The notes: generated by a model from the sequence alone, not told the origin. A DNA stretch of 64,000 nt from Bacteroidales bacterium (GCA_017642535.1 JAGCOW010000048.1:1-64000); one strand, 5' to 3'. Positions 35,049 through 44,689 are shown, counted from the stretch's first letter. Program-made: numbers and translations.

Positions 35049-36413
35049 ATGGAACAACAAAAAAGATTTATTTTACCAGAAAACGAGATTCCTACTCAAT
35101 GGTATAATATTGTTGCGGACATGAAGAATAAACCGCTGCCAATGTTAAACCCACAGACAAAAAAACCAATCACGGTTGACGAAATGTCAGGTCTGTTCAA
35201 TCGTGCGTGTTCAGAACAGGAGTTGAACCAAACCGATGCTTGGTTCGATATTCCAGAGCAAGTGCGCGACTTATACAAATCGTATCGTTCAACGCCGTTG
35301 GTTCGTGCATACGGATTGGAAAAAGCACTCGACACACCAGCTCACATCTATTTCAAAAACGAAAGTGTGAGTCCTGTGGGTTCCCACAAATTGAATTCCG
35401 CTTTGGCACAAGCATATTATTGCAAACAAGAAGGTGTAACTAACATTACAACTGAAACAGGTGCTGGACAATGGGGAGCTGCACTTTCGTATGCGGCAAA
35501 AGCATTCGGATTGGAATTGGCTGTGTTTATGGTAAAAGTAAGCTATAACCAAAAACCATATCGTCGTTCGATTATGCAAACATTTGGCGCACAAGTGATT
35601 GCTTCGCCAAGTATGAGTACAAAAGCAGGACGACAAATCATTACCGAAAATCCTAATTATCAAGGTAGTCTTGGTACTGCAATTTCCGAAGCCGTGGAAT
35701 TGGCAATGCAGACACCAAACTGCAAATATGTGCTTGGAAGCGTGTTAAATCACGTTACGTTGCACCAAACCGTTATCGGTCTTGAAGCAGAGAAACAAAT
35801 GGCTATGGCTGGCGAATATCCTGATATGGTGATTGCTTGTTTCGGTGGCGGTTCGAACTTCGGTGGATTGTCATTCCCATTTATGCGCCACAACTTGGTT
35901 GACGGCAAAAAGACAGTGTTCCTTGCCGCTGAACCAGCTTCGTGTCCGAAATTGACACGCGGTGTTTTCCAATATGATTTTGGTGATGAGGCAGGTTACA
36001 CGCCAATGTTGCCTATGTTCACTTTGGGACACAACTTTGCTCCTGCGCACATTCACGCTGGTGGTCTTCGTTACCATGGTGCGGGAACAATTGTGAGCCA
36101 ATTGATTAAAGACGGAATGATGAAAGGTGTTGACATTCCACAGTTGGAGTCGTTCCAAGCAGCTTCGTTGTTCGCACAAACTGAAGGAATCATCCCTGCT
36201 CCAGAATCGGCACACGCAATTGCCGCTACTATCCGCGAAGCAAACAAATGCAAGGAAGAAGGCGTTAAGAAAACAATCTTGTTCAACCTTTCAGGACACG
36301 GATTGATTGATATGACGGCTTACGACCAATACCTTGCGGGCGATTTAACCAACTACGAATTGCCAGACGATATCATCAAAGAAAATGTTTCAAAACTTGA
36401 AAAAATAGTATAG
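35049..36413 (+). CDS. trpB: Tryptophan synthase beta subunit, TrpB2 type
   Basis: This 454-residue PLP enzyme belongs to the TrpB2 branch (longer, with an N-terminal extension and usually not beside trpA). Residues 1-80 carry the TrpB2-specific N-terminus. The PLP Lys lies in VGSHKLNSALAQ, followed by TETGAGQWGAALSYAAKAFG, the phosphate-binding GGGSNFGG and the C-terminal NLSGHG. The reaction joins indole and serine. A lone trpB2 without trpA may scavenge indole or act on phosphoserine. It has its own promoter and a strong terminator. Confidence 0.93.
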   Translation: MEQQKRFILPENEIPTQWYNIVADMKNKPLPMLNPQTKKPITVDEMSGLFNRACSEQELNQTDAWFDIPEQVRDLYKSYRSTPLVRAYGLEKALDTPAHIYFKNESVSPVGSHKLNSALAQAYYCKQEGVTNITTETGAGQWGAALSYAAKAFGLELAVFMVKVSYNQKPYRRSIMQTFGAQVIASPSMSTKAGRQIITENPNYQGSLGTAISEAVELAMQTPNCKYVLGSVLNHVTLHQTVIGLEAEKQMAMAGEYPDMVIACFGGGSNFGGLSFPFMRHNLVDGKKTVFLAAEPASCPKLTRGVFQYDFGDEAGYTPMLPMFTLGHNFAPAHIHAGGLRYHGAGTIVSQLIKDGMMKGVDIPQLESFQAASLFAQTEGIIPAPESAHAIAATIREANKCKEEGVKKTILFNLSGHGLIDMTAYDQYLAGDLTNYELPDDIIKENVSKLEKIV

Positions 36414-36440
36414 GAACAATTTTTAGTTTTCAATTTTATA

Positions 36441-36479
36441 AGAAAAGATGCCACTATTGTGACATCTTTTCTTTTTTTT
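36441..36479 (+). terminator. Rho-independent terminator after trpB2
   Basis: The perfect 10-bp stem AGAAAAGATG / CATCTTTTCT has a 12-nt loop and is followed by a run of eight T. Confidence 0.92.
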
Positions 36480-36485
36480 CATCAT

Positions 36486-36858
36486 TAAACGTAAACCCCG
36501 GCACAATATAATTCTTTAACTTCCCAATGCCCTTGTTTCTTACCACCGACACGGATTATTAGCCCTTCTTTTTCAGTTTTCGAATATTCCAATTCAGTCC
36601 GTCACGTGTAAGTCCGCATATTTCGCACAATTCTTCTATTGTAATAGACGGATTCTATTTCATTAAAGAAAGGATTTTACGTGTAGTTTTATGTGTAGTT
36701 TTATGTGTAGCCAAAAATTGTGGGTGGCAGGGAATATCTATCAAGAAATACGTTCTATTCTCATCTGTTTCTATTGTGGCACGTGGAGAACCATTTTCTT
36801 GTAATTTCTGTTGTATGGTTGGAATACCTGTTGCCCAACCTTCCGACAGGTAAAAAAG
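36486..36858 (-). pseudogene. C-terminal remnant of an AlbA_2-family DNA-binding / ATPase-like protein
   Basis: The minus strand reads LSEGWATGIPTIQ, ENGSPRATIETDENRTYFLI and PCHPQF, typical of the C-terminus of AlbA_2/divergent-AAA proteins. It then continues through KILSLMK, a nonsense codon (TAG at 36655-36657, expected CAG), NPSITIEELCEICGLTRDGL and a one-base deletion near 36563-36570. The frame then resumes with LIIRVGGKKQGHWEV. All but ~120 residues of the ~450-550 expected are missing. The 5' end stops at the terminator beside the tRNA-Lys fragment, so the gene was cut at or before that junction. It is probably a relic of an older mobile element. Confidence 0.78.
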
Positions 36859-36894
36859 AAAGGCGTTTATGATTTTTAGTCTCATAAACGCCTT
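36854..36894 (-). terminator. Terminator of the tRNA-Lys gene interrupted by the element
   Basis: On the minus strand a 13-bp perfect stem (AAGGCGTTTATGA / TCATAAACGCCTT, 9-nt loop) is followed by TCTTTTTTA. It lies 21 bp beyond the 3' end of the tRNA-Lys fragment, where a tRNA terminator is expected. The open reading frame that appears to start inside it (ATG at 36885) is accidental. Confidence 0.85.
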
Positions 36895-36915
36895 GAAATC
36901 AAGGTTTTACCCTTG

Positions 36916-36957
36916 TGACCCCGGAGAGGCTCGAACTCTCGACCCATTGATTAAGAG
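36916..36957 (-). other. Attachment site: 3' fragment of tRNA-Lys(CTT)
   Basis: The minus strand carries exactly the part of a tRNA from the anticodon loop onward: CTCTTAA (anticodon CTT), TCAAT, variable GGGTC, T-arm GAGAG-TTCGAGC-CTCTC, acceptor CGGGGTC and discriminator A. Upstream of the loop the matching ATTGA stem, D-arm and acceptor 5' strand are absent, replaced by AT-rich DNA. This is the signature of tyrosine-recombinase integration into a tRNA gene. The restored full gene should be at the far end of the element, right of 64000. Confidence 0.88.
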
Positions 36958-37044
36958 GAAATGTGTGTTATAATGTAACATACTAAAAATCAATTATTTA
37001 ATAAATTATATATTATATCCTACTCACGTTTGCTCACGTTTGAT

Positions 37045-37079
37045 AAAAAAAAGACCTAATAACTTTTGGTTATTAGGTC
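37045..37079 (-). terminator. Terminator at the left end of the element operon
   Basis: On the minus strand the 11-bp perfect stem GACCTAATAAC / GTTATTAGGTC (loop CAAAA) is followed by eight T. It begins 11 bp after the stop of the RecA-like gene at 37090 and closes the long minus-strand transcript. The gap 36958-37044 is AT-rich with the direct repeat CTCACGTTTG (twice, 37023-37042) and no gene. Confidence 0.92.
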
Positions 37080-37089
37080 GCATTGAAAA

Positions 37090-38466
37090 CTATACATTGA
37101 TTTCCTCATTGCCACCAAATCGGTTTTTGACCGTTTTTGCTTTGAATGATTCAACTTCGATTGTTGTATCGACATCGTGTTCAAATTCTTGCGAGCCACG
37201 GAAATTACCATCCTTTGTGCATTGAAATACATATACGTATGATTTGCTGTTGTCGAGTTTCTTCAAATCTTCGGGTTCGTATTTTCCTGCTGTTACGGAA
37301 TCAATAAAGATTACGTCATAATCCTTAAAACTCGTAGGAAGTGTATCAGTGACGAATAAATTTCGGTGTGCTATGTTATAACGACGCATTTTTTCCTGCA
37401 ACGTATAACCAAACTTTTCCTCGTGTGCCACGTAAAGAACTTTTTTACCAAGTTCAGCTAAATGCTGTGCGAATTGAAGAGACAAAGAACTCTTACCGTT
37501 ACCGCCCTTTCCGTAAATCATTATTTTGAATGGTTCCGATGGGTCGCCAATCAATTTTTTGAACTTTCCTTTCAAAGGCAAAATTTTGAACTTTGCTGCA
37601 AGAAATTCCGCACTACCAACGGCTGAACCACTTTTACAACCTTTTAATTCGATACCACACAATCCGTACAAACCAGCCAACGATTGTGCCGATATTTCGG
37701 GAGCGTTACTTTTACCGTCGATATATTTGTTAAGACTGCGTTTTATTTCTTCTATTTCAGATTTGAAATGGTCGTCTTTAGACGCTTCAATCTTCTTTAA
37801 CAGGTCTTTCGCTTTCTCTTTTACGTTTTCTTTGCCTTGAATTGCAATAAACGACTTAACAAGACGAATGTTTGGCATTACGGCAAATCCCTTTACAAGA
37901 GTTTTTAGCTCTTCAGCATTTTGTATGTTAATTTCGCTATTGCCAGGAGCGTCAAGAATTTTTATGAGGTTTGACTGTAGTTTCATAACTTCGTCTGCAT
38001 ACGGCGATGTTTTCCGTATTTTCTTTTCGACTATAGCTTTTTGAAGCGACGCAAGAATACGACGTGCTGTTTCACGTGCCTCGGAAACTTTTTTGCCGTT
38101 CAACGCACAATATCTCTTAATATGTGCAAGTTCGGGACAAAGTGCCTCTACATATTCTCCCGAAAATTCTTTTTTTACTTTCGGTTGTTTTGGAGCTTTT
38201 GACTTCGGCTGTTTCTGCGTTTTTTGCTTTGATTCTTTTTTCTCCTTTGGTGTTGAATCTGTTTTTTTTGCTTCGAGTTCCTTGTTAACACGGTCGATAA
38301 ACTTATTCAACAGGTCTTTTGCCTCGTCGTCGAAAAAGTCTTTCAAATCTTCCCAGTTCTGTGCGGATTCAAGAAAACCATTATCGGTTGCAATCTTGAC
38401 CGTTTCGGGACTTAATATTAATTTAATCTCGTCCCATTTTTCGTTGATGTTAGTTATTGTAATCAT
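37090..38466 (-). CDS. RecA/RadA-like P-loop ATPase with long N-terminal extension
   Basis: This 458-residue protein has a Lys-rich, partly helical N-terminal ~300 residues of unknown fold, including a K/Q/P tract at ~65-100. A C-terminal RecA-like ATPase core follows. Walker A is GKGGNGKSS at ~319-327, a candidate catalytic His-Glu-Glu lies in VAHEEKFG, and Walker B is YDVIFIDSV near 383-391. The C-terminus FRGSQEFEHDVDTTIEV resembles the end of DnaB/RadA-type domains. It is the last gene of the operon, after the helicase and methyltransferase. It probably acts in element DNA recombination or replication. Confidence 0.75.
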   Translation of the reverse strand: MITITNINEKWDEIKLILSPETVKIATDNGFLESAQNWEDLKDFFDDEAKDLLNKFIDRVNKELEAKKTDSTPKEKKESKQKTQKQPKSKAPKQPKVKKEFSGEYVEALCPELAHIKRYCALNGKKVSEARETARRILASLQKAIVEKKIRKTSPYADEVMKLQSNLIKILDAPGNSEINIQNAEELKTLVKGFAVMPNIRLVKSFIAIQGKENVKEKAKDLLKKIEASKDDHFKSEIEEIKRSLNKYIDGKSNAPEISAQSLAGLYGLCGIELKGCKSGSAVGSAEFLAAKFKILPLKGKFKKLIGDPSEPFKIMIYGKGGNGKSSLSLQFAQHLAELGKKVLYVAHEEKFGYTLQEKMRRYNIAHRNLFVTDTLPTSFKDYDVIFIDSVTAGKYEPEDLKKLDNSKSYVYVFQCTKDGNFRGSQEFEHDVDTTIEVESFKAKTVKNRFGGNEEINV

Positions 38467-38495
38467 ATCTTAAAAATTTATGGTTAATACTTTTT

Positions 38496-41400
38496 TTAGA
38501 TTTTTGCTTTTGCCATTTTCATCTTCAACATAAGTGCCAATGCACGCTTGCGTTTTGTGTCGGCAGAATCGCTACTGTTAGGTTGCTGTTTTCCTGTCGG
38601 AATTTTCGATTTATCTACTTTTAGCGGTTTCCATTCCCCTTTGTTTGCTTTCGTGTCTTCATTGTCGAAATCATTAGGGAAATAGTGTGCTGCCTGTTGT
38701 GCGTCCAATTCCACGTAGATATTGTTATTTTCCAAATCCTGTAAGAAATCGTCAAGACTATCGTTAGGGAAACAACCAATAGCCAATACACGCTTGTAGC
38801 GATAATATGTTTGCTCAAATCCACGACCAGTACCATATTTCAACCAAACAGAGTTTGTTGTTATTTGTTTGAGTTCCTTTTTCTTGGCAATATCGTTGTC
38901 TATGTAAACAATCAATTGTTCTCCTACGCATATCAACTTAAATCCAAAGCTCAATCCAAGTGCAGGTTCTTTTATGCTCTCATTGCGGTATTCCTCAAAA
39001 ATCTTTTTACATCTCGTTGGTTTGTATCTTTTGAATGCAACCACAACACCGCCACCGTTTTTGTTTTCCGTGTCTTTCGGCAACAAAACCCCCTTGCGGA
39101 TAGAGCCGTCTTTCATTGTAAACGAAATCAGTCTCGATTTTTCGGGTGCTTTCCCAAAACCTTTTAGTATGTTGCCTGTGATAATGTCACGGAGTTCACG
39201 GTTTGCAGACGCTTCTTTGGTAATCTTGTCCCAATCATCGAGAATACGTTTGTCGAGGTCTATGGAACTGCTATTGTTACGCCACAAATCTTCGGTGTAG
39301 TTTTGTATTGCCATAAGTTTTTCGTGTCCCTCGTTGGCAATATTGTAGTCGATTGAACGTGTAGAATTGGCAACGGCAAACGAAATGGTAATGTTGCTCG
39401 GAGCCATAGGGTTGTTTGCCTTTCGGTTCACGTCAGCACCAAGACATATCGCCTTTGTGTTCAAGTCAATCAAGCAACTGCGACCTGCATAGAAATACTC
39501 AATGATACGTGACTTATAGTTCTTTGTGTTCGTTTCGTTCTGCTTGCGTTCCGCCTGTTCCACGTACTTTTGCTCAACCTCACGTTGGATTTCGTCCCAA
39601 GTGCGTTCGCCAGATTCCACAAGTTTTTGGAATTTTGGCGAGTTACGCATTGATTCAACAGCACGAACCTTTTGTTCCTCTATTTCGGCAAGTCGTTTGT
39701 CGCATTCCTTGCGTACTGCGTTTCTAAACTCGTCAGCAAGTTTCTTTGCCGTTTCCTTTGGCTCGTCCCCTGCTTTTGCAATAAGCGACAAAACAATCTC
39801 TTTTGTATATGGCTTGCGAAGTACATCGCATTCGTACACGCCCTTATATGCTGCATCGGCAAAAACTGACTGCCCACTCGTACGTGCAAGCAACGGAGTC
39901 TCACGGACAAACTCGGCATTGAGTTTCATCGCTTCCACTTCCAAATCGTATTCGCCACGATTCTTCAACTGATTGATTTTCTGTTTGTAGTTTCCAATCA
40001 CGTTGTTGTAAAAGTCCTCTTGTTTGCTCGATTCAAGAATAGCCACACGTCCTGTAACTTTCTTTGCAATATCCTCGTCGGGGACTGATTTTGCAACGGG
40101 TTTCGGAGTAAACAAATAGCAAGGGTCGCCAACTGCCATAGTAAATTCCTCGTTGTCACGCATATATGCTTTTACGACCTCGTCGCCATACTTGTTGATG
40201 AAATCGTCTGTGTCAATCACGCTCGTCGAGTTCTTTTGGTTTGAAGCCGTATTTGCGTCGAGCGAACGGAGTTTCTTCTGTAACATCATCATCATACGTC
40301 GTTCGGCAGGAATAGCCGAAATAAGGTAGTCGTATGACGGTGGAATTTCGGGGAACTGACCTGTACGGTTGATTCGACCACGTTTTTGAACTTCCGTAGA
40401 TACGTTCAGTTCATATTGTGCGATAACCATAACACGTGGCTTCACTTCCTCTCGTTTCAAGTTTGTCCCTTTATTGGTTGCGTGTGCCGACGCTCCTGTC
40501 GAGCCACTTGTGTTAATCAAAAGCACGTCGGATTGAGTGTTTTGGAACTTGGCAAATGCCACGTTTGCCTTTTCACGCTTACGGTTTACGATTCTTCCCC
40601 TCGTTCCCTGTTCGTTGGTAAACTCAATTTTACGTGAACGACCTGTAACTTCGGAACAAGTGAAGCCCTCACGTTCAATCTTACGGATTATTATGTCGAT
40701 TGGAGAACAAGTGATTCCTGTCGTTGTGTTCTTTATCTTACGCTCAATGCGTAGATATTCCTCTTGTGCTTCGGGAATGAGTTCATCGAAATTCAAAATT
40801 TGCAGTTCCGATTTACCTTTTGCCACTTTCTTTTGATAGCGTAAAGTAGATTCAAGTCCACGCAACAAAGCAACAGAATAGTCGGTGTTGATTTCCTCGT
40901 TTTCAAGCGAATGGCGACCGTCATCAGCGTGTAAATCGCTAATCATTGATTCAAACGTGGAAGCGAACGCCACAACAACCTTTTTCCCTTCTTTCAATCT
41001 TCGTATAGTGTGGTCGGCAACGGCTTCCGCCTTGATAGCGAACAACACTTGGTTTACTATGTTGAACACTTTCGAGAAATACGAAGCACGGCTAACGCCC
41101 AAATCCTTGTTGGTGCTGTCGGCTTTTTCTCCCTCGTCGGCAAGTTCCTCGTTCATATCGTCCATTATCGGACTGATGTACGCTTTCTCAAAGCCGATGA
41201 TTTCGCGAATTAGTTCCGTAATGTTGTCGCTCATAATTCGGTGTTCTTTTTCGAGATTGGGAACGCCAAATTCCTTTTCTCCGTTCTCGTCGAGGTAAAT
41301 GTAATTAACCTTGATACCGTCGTATGTGCGTTCCCGACGGAGCATTTGCCCCTCGTGTACCAATTCCGACGAAATGATTTCCTGTAACGCTTCGCCACCT

Positions 41401-42509
41401 TTTGAAATGGATTCAATCAGTTCAGCGTCGGGAAGTTCGGCTTCGGAAATACAGGTACGCAAAGCGAACAACGGCATATTGTCGGGGCGTTTTGCAAACG
41501 TAGCCGACAAGAAACACACGTTTTTAGCAAGTTTAACGGCTTGTGCGAACGCTTGGAACGTGTTAGAGCCGACAACCGTAGATTTTCCACCTCTGTCAGT
41601 CCCTTTGGAACTACCACCTGCGTTGTGTGCTTCGTCGAGTATCAACGTGTTCGGCTCACAAATGGCGTGCAAGAAATCAATCTTTGCACCGTCACGCTTT
41701 GGCGTTGTGAACTGCGAATATGTTGCAAGCACGTAGTCGTAGCCGTCGGGAACACGCTTTGAGTTGATGATTGAATCGAACTGCTTTTTGTCGGTCATAT
41801 ACTTGTAAACCGTTACAATTTCGTCGTTGTCGCCAACTTCTGTAATGTTCGCTTTCGGGTCGTTGTTGATGATGAACGGTTTTAACGAAGCACAGCCAAT
41901 ATCTTTCAAGTCACGGTAGATGTCGGTAAACAAGTTCGGTTTTTCCGTTACAAAAACGGCTTTCTGTCCCTGTACGTGTGCGTAGCGGATAAGACACGCC
42001 GCCATACGACCTTTACCAATACCTGTTTGGTCGCCAATGATGATTGCCTGTTTGCGTGCTTCCATATTGTAGATTGCGAGTGCAACCGAATCAACCTGTT
42101 CGGCAAACAGACGGTTTACAATATCTTCCTTTGACCATTGCAGACGTTCACAAACAAAGTCGGTAACGTCGCCACCAACGGCAGTTTTCAGTTTAGCCAA
42201 CGCTTCGTGTGTATCGTCGCCCATACTGTCGGGGACTTGCGTGTCGAGTTTCGTGATTTGTGACGCTGGTCGGTATGCCATACCAAGTCCTTCTTCAATT
42301 TTCTCTATCTTGTTGATTTCCTTGCCACGTAATTCCTGCGTTTTGGTTGTTTGCCAATTTTCGGGCAATGTCATTGACTTGCTTGCACGGATATAACGGA
42401 CAACCGTCACGTTCAGTTTCATATCTGTTTCGGCTTCGGTGCAGAACCAAACCTTGTTCGGTTCTCCTTTAAGACGGAAAAAATGTCTTTGTATTTCAAT
42501 TAACTTCAT
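38496..42509 (-). CDS. Giant superfamily 2 helicase of the strawberry-notch type
   Basis: The 1337-residue protein contains a DEAH-box NTPase domain at residues ~130-480 (Walker A IGDQTGIGKGRMA at ~158-170, DEAH at 292-295, motif III FLSATF). A strawberry-notch-like C-terminal helicase domain follows at ~640-790 (VLLINTSGSTGASAHATN, QKRGRINRTGQFPEIPPS). These domains occur in large helicases of phages and conjugative elements and probably remodel DNA for replication or packaging. The rest is helical with unknown role. The C-terminal tail KRKRALALMLKMKM matches the tail of the neighbouring methyltransferase. It follows that gene by 11 bp. Confidence 0.88.
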   Translation of the reverse strand: MKLIEIQRHFFRLKGEPNKVWFCTEAETDMKLNVTVVRYIRASKSMTLPENWQTTKTQELRGKEINKIEKIEEGLGMAYRPASQITKLDTQVPDSMGDDTHEALAKLKTAVGGDVTDFVCERLQWSKEDIVNRLFAEQVDSVALAIYNMEARKQAIIIGDQTGIGKGRMAACLIRYAHVQGQKAVFVTEKPNLFTDIYRDLKDIGCASLKPFIINNDPKANITEVGDNDEIVTVYKYMTDKKQFDSIINSKRVPDGYDYVLATYSQFTTPKRDGAKIDFLHAICEPNTLILDEAHNAGGSSKGTDRGGKSTVVGSNTFQAFAQAVKLAKNVCFLSATFAKRPDNMPLFALRTCISEAELPDAELIESISKGGEALQEIISSELVHEGQMLRRERTYDGIKVNYIYLDENGEKEFGVPNLEKEHRIMSDNITELIREIIGFEKAYISPIMDDMNEELADEGEKADSTNKDLGVSRASYFSKVFNIVNQVLFAIKAEAVADHTIRRLKEGKKVVVAFASTFESMISDLHADDGRHSLENEEINTDYSVALLRGLESTLRYQKKVAKGKSELQILNFDELIPEAQEEYLRIERKIKNTTTGITCSPIDIIIRKIEREGFTCSEVTGRSRKIEFTNEQGTRGRIVNRKREKANVAFAKFQNTQSDVLLINTSGSTGASAHATNKGTNLKREEVKPRVMVIAQYELNVSTEVQKRGRINRTGQFPEIPPSYDYLISAIPAERRMMMMLQKKLRSLDANTASNQKNSTSVIDTDDFINKYGDEVVKAYMRDNEEFTMAVGDPCYLFTPKPVAKSVPDEDIAKKVTGRVAILESSKQEDFYNNVIGNYKQKINQLKNRGEYDLEVEAMKLNAEFVRETPLLARTSGQSVFADAAYKGVYECDVLRKPYTKEIVLSLIAKAGDEPKETAKKLADEFRNAVRKECDKRLAEIEEQKVRAVESMRNSPKFQKLVESGERTWDEIQREVEQKYVEQAERKQNETNTKNYKSRIIEYFYAGRSCLIDLNTKAICLGADVNRKANNPMAPSNITISFAVANSTRSIDYNIANEGHEKLMAIQNYTEDLWRNNSSSIDLDKRILDDWDKITKEASANRELRDIITGNILKGFGKAPEKSRLISFTMKDGSIRKGVLLPKDTENKNGGGVVVAFKRYKPTRCKKIFEEYRNESIKEPALGLSFGFKLICVGEQLIVYIDNDIAKKKELKQITTNSVWLKYGTGRGFEQTYYRYKRVLAIGCFPNDSLDDFLQDLENNNIYVELDAQQAAHYFPNDFDNEDTKANKGEWKPLKVDKSKIPTGKQQPNSSDSADTKRKRALALMLKMKMAKAKI

Positions 42510-42520
42510 AGTTTTGAGAA

Positions 42521-44677
42521 TTAGAGTTTTATTTTAGTCATTTTCATTTTGAGCATTAGTGCTTTAGCCTTTTTGCGTTTATCGTCTGAATTGTCTTGTT
42601 TCGTTTCAATAAACGGATAAAGGCGGTCAAAAAGTTGGTCGAATGTCGTTAAAATAGTGTCTTGATATGGGTCGAAAACGTAGCGAGGTTTGTTTGATTC
42701 GTCGTATTCGTGCCTACCGTCAATCAAAATAACGACTATTGGATAGGTAGTACCTTGCTTTTGATAGATGTGGTCGCCGTCGATATAAATAACGTCAACC
42801 ACGTTGTATTGGGCATACAGATACCCAAGAAATGTTTTCCATTGACCAAACAACACCTGTTTGCTTGACCTTTCATTAAGCGGTTTCCAATAGGCATTCC
42901 AAAGTTTACCGCCGACAATTACAGCCGCCTTTCCGTCGTTGTGCATTTTGTCGAGTGCGAGAACCGCCATTTTATAGTCAAGCGTGTTTATTTTCCAACC
43001 GTGACGCTCTATCTTGTCGTTTTCGTTTAGTTTTGCAAATGGTGGGTTTGTCATTATTCCCCGAAACGCCTTGTCGGGAAATATGGCTAACTCCAAATTG
43101 CTTGACGCATTTTGATTGGTCACGCTTGAGAAGCCAAGATTTTTTAGGTTTGCCACACGAATTTCGTCAAGTTCGTTCACACAAACCTGTTGTGGTGGAA
43201 ATGCAATGGTAAGCAAGCCGTTTCCTGCCGACGGTTCCAAAATTTTGCCATTACAAAATTTGTCATTCTTACCGACAAAACGCCCAAGCAGATACGACAA
43301 TGGGCAGGGCGTTGAGTATTGCTGAAGAACTTTGCTTTTTGTATCGAGTGGGCGAATTGTTACCTGTCGCTCGTACAGGTCTTTCATTTCCTCGTATTGC
43401 TGACGGAGAGAGTTACCGTTATTTGCTATACGACGTGCTTCGAGAACAACGCCCAATTCGCACGCCTGCATTATTTCTGTCTCGGTTTCAATATCGAAAT
43501 CCTTTGCTATCTTCTTTGCTTTGAGCCAATCAAGTTTTTCGCCTTTGCTGTAAAGTTCTGATAGGTGTTGTGCAAATTTGAATGTGCCAGTTTCTGTTAA
43601 TTGTTTTGGTTCATTGTTATCTTTGTAAACTTTTTTGATAGTGTCAAGTAATTCATTTTCTATATCTAAAAGGTCTATGCCTTTTATGATTCTATATTTT
43701 TCAACAATTATGTGAAAATCATTACGTATATCATCTTCGTTAAATGCTTTAGTTTTGCCTCCATAAACTGATTTGATTTTCGAAATGAGTCGAGATTCAT
43801 TCTTTGCTATATAATTGAAAAAACTTTTTTCGTTAATCAATTTCAATCTCTCATTGTCGTTTTTATCGTATGAGCCTAAATTTTCTTGTGAATCTGTTTG
43901 ATTTTCAGAATCTTTTTCTATATTTGCATTGTCAATCAATGACAAAAGGTATTCAGACTGCACGGAATTGAACCGAGAGCCCCTGAATACCTTTTTTGCT
44001 TTATCTTGATTTGCCATTAGCAAGAATCCATCTTCAACCCATTTAGTAATTTGATTTACTCTTCGTCCGTGAATACTTGCTATTTCGTTGATTAAAATTT
44101 TATTCGCTGATTTATTGGTATGTAAGGAAACACATAAAACACCCTCGTCATTTGATTTTTCAACAATAATGTTATATGCACCAGCAATTGTTTCTGACTT
44201 AAATACAAATATTGGCGAATTTATATCTGTATTAAGGTTTTTAAGATGTTCTTTTTTTAATGAATGTAATTCAATTTTCTCAAACAGAGTTCTTTTGTTT
44301 ATCATTATTGGCAAATTTGGAATACCGCAATCAAGTAAAATCTTTTTGGGCATTGTTACTCCAATAAATCTTCCTACAAATGTATTTGCAAAGAACTGGT
44401 TTAATTGATTTCTAAAATTGAACTTTATCTTTTCATCAGTTTTCCCCAAATCGCGTGATAACAAGTAGTCATCGTACTTCATTCCGTGTTCTTTCAACGA
44501 ACACTTGTCACGTTTTGCTTTTAATTTTTCTAACCGATTGTACAGGTATAGTGGTCTTTTTTTATGCTGCCCATCGTACCTGTCGAAGGCTTCAAAAATT
44601 TCATCTATGCCATCATTACAGTCTGTAATATCGGTACAATTGGACGCTATGGTATATGGAGATAGTTTTCTTTTCAT
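42521..44677 (-). CDS. N6-adenine DNA methyltransferase, Eco57I/helicase-associated type
   Basis: This 718-residue protein has a C-terminal class I methyltransferase: motif I LEPSAGNGLL at ~480-489, motif IV TNPPF at ~543-547, then the target region to ~700. The NPPF motif indicates methylation of an exocyclic amine, usually adenine N6. The N-terminal ~450 residues are helical and unassigned. No restriction endonuclease gene adjoins, so it is more likely an orphan protecting the element from host restriction. The tail KRKKAKALMLKMKM is shared with the next gene's product. Confidence 0.85.
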   Translation of the reverse strand: MKRKLSPYTIASNCTDITDCNDGIDEIFEAFDRYDGQHKKRPLYLYNRLEKLKAKRDKCSLKEHGMKYDDYLLSRDLGKTDEKIKFNFRNQLNQFFANTFVGRFIGVTMPKKILLDCGIPNLPIMINKRTLFEKIELHSLKKEHLKNLNTDINSPIFVFKSETIAGAYNIIVEKSNDEGVLCVSLHTNKSANKILINEIASIHGRRVNQITKWVEDGFLLMANQDKAKKVFRGSRFNSVQSEYLLSLIDNANIEKDSENQTDSQENLGSYDKNDNERLKLINEKSFFNYIAKNESRLISKIKSVYGGKTKAFNEDDIRNDFHIIVEKYRIIKGIDLLDIENELLDTIKKVYKDNNEPKQLTETGTFKFAQHLSELYSKGEKLDWLKAKKIAKDFDIETETEIMQACELGVVLEARRIANNGNSLRQQYEEMKDLYERQVTIRPLDTKSKVLQQYSTPCPLSYLLGRFVGKNDKFCNGKILEPSAGNGLLTIAFPPQQVCVNELDEIRVANLKNLGFSSVTNQNASSNLELAIFPDKAFRGIMTNPPFAKLNENDKIERHGWKINTLDYKMAVLALDKMHNDGKAAVIVGGKLWNAYWKPLNERSSKQVLFGQWKTFLGYLYAQYNVVDVIYIDGDHIYQKQGTTYPIVVILIDGRHEYDESNKPRYVFDPYQDTILTTFDQLFDRLYPFIETKQDNSDDKRKKAKALMLKMKMTKIKL

Positions 44678-44689
44678 ATCTTTGTATTA

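Noticed and set aside
36655-36885. A 76-residue open reading frame on the minus strand as an intact gene
   Set aside because: Its ATG lies inside the tRNA terminator hairpin and the homologous sequence runs past its stop codon, so it is part of a pseudogene.
37023-37042. CTCACGTTTG direct repeat as attachment core
   Set aside because: It is short, and the tRNA-Lys fragment 66 bp away fits an attachment site far better.
39526-39972. Plus-strand frames over the helicase and methyltransferase
   Set aside because: They are Ser/Cys-rich shadows of Lys/Glu-rich minus-strand proteins, and the element is uniformly minus-strand.
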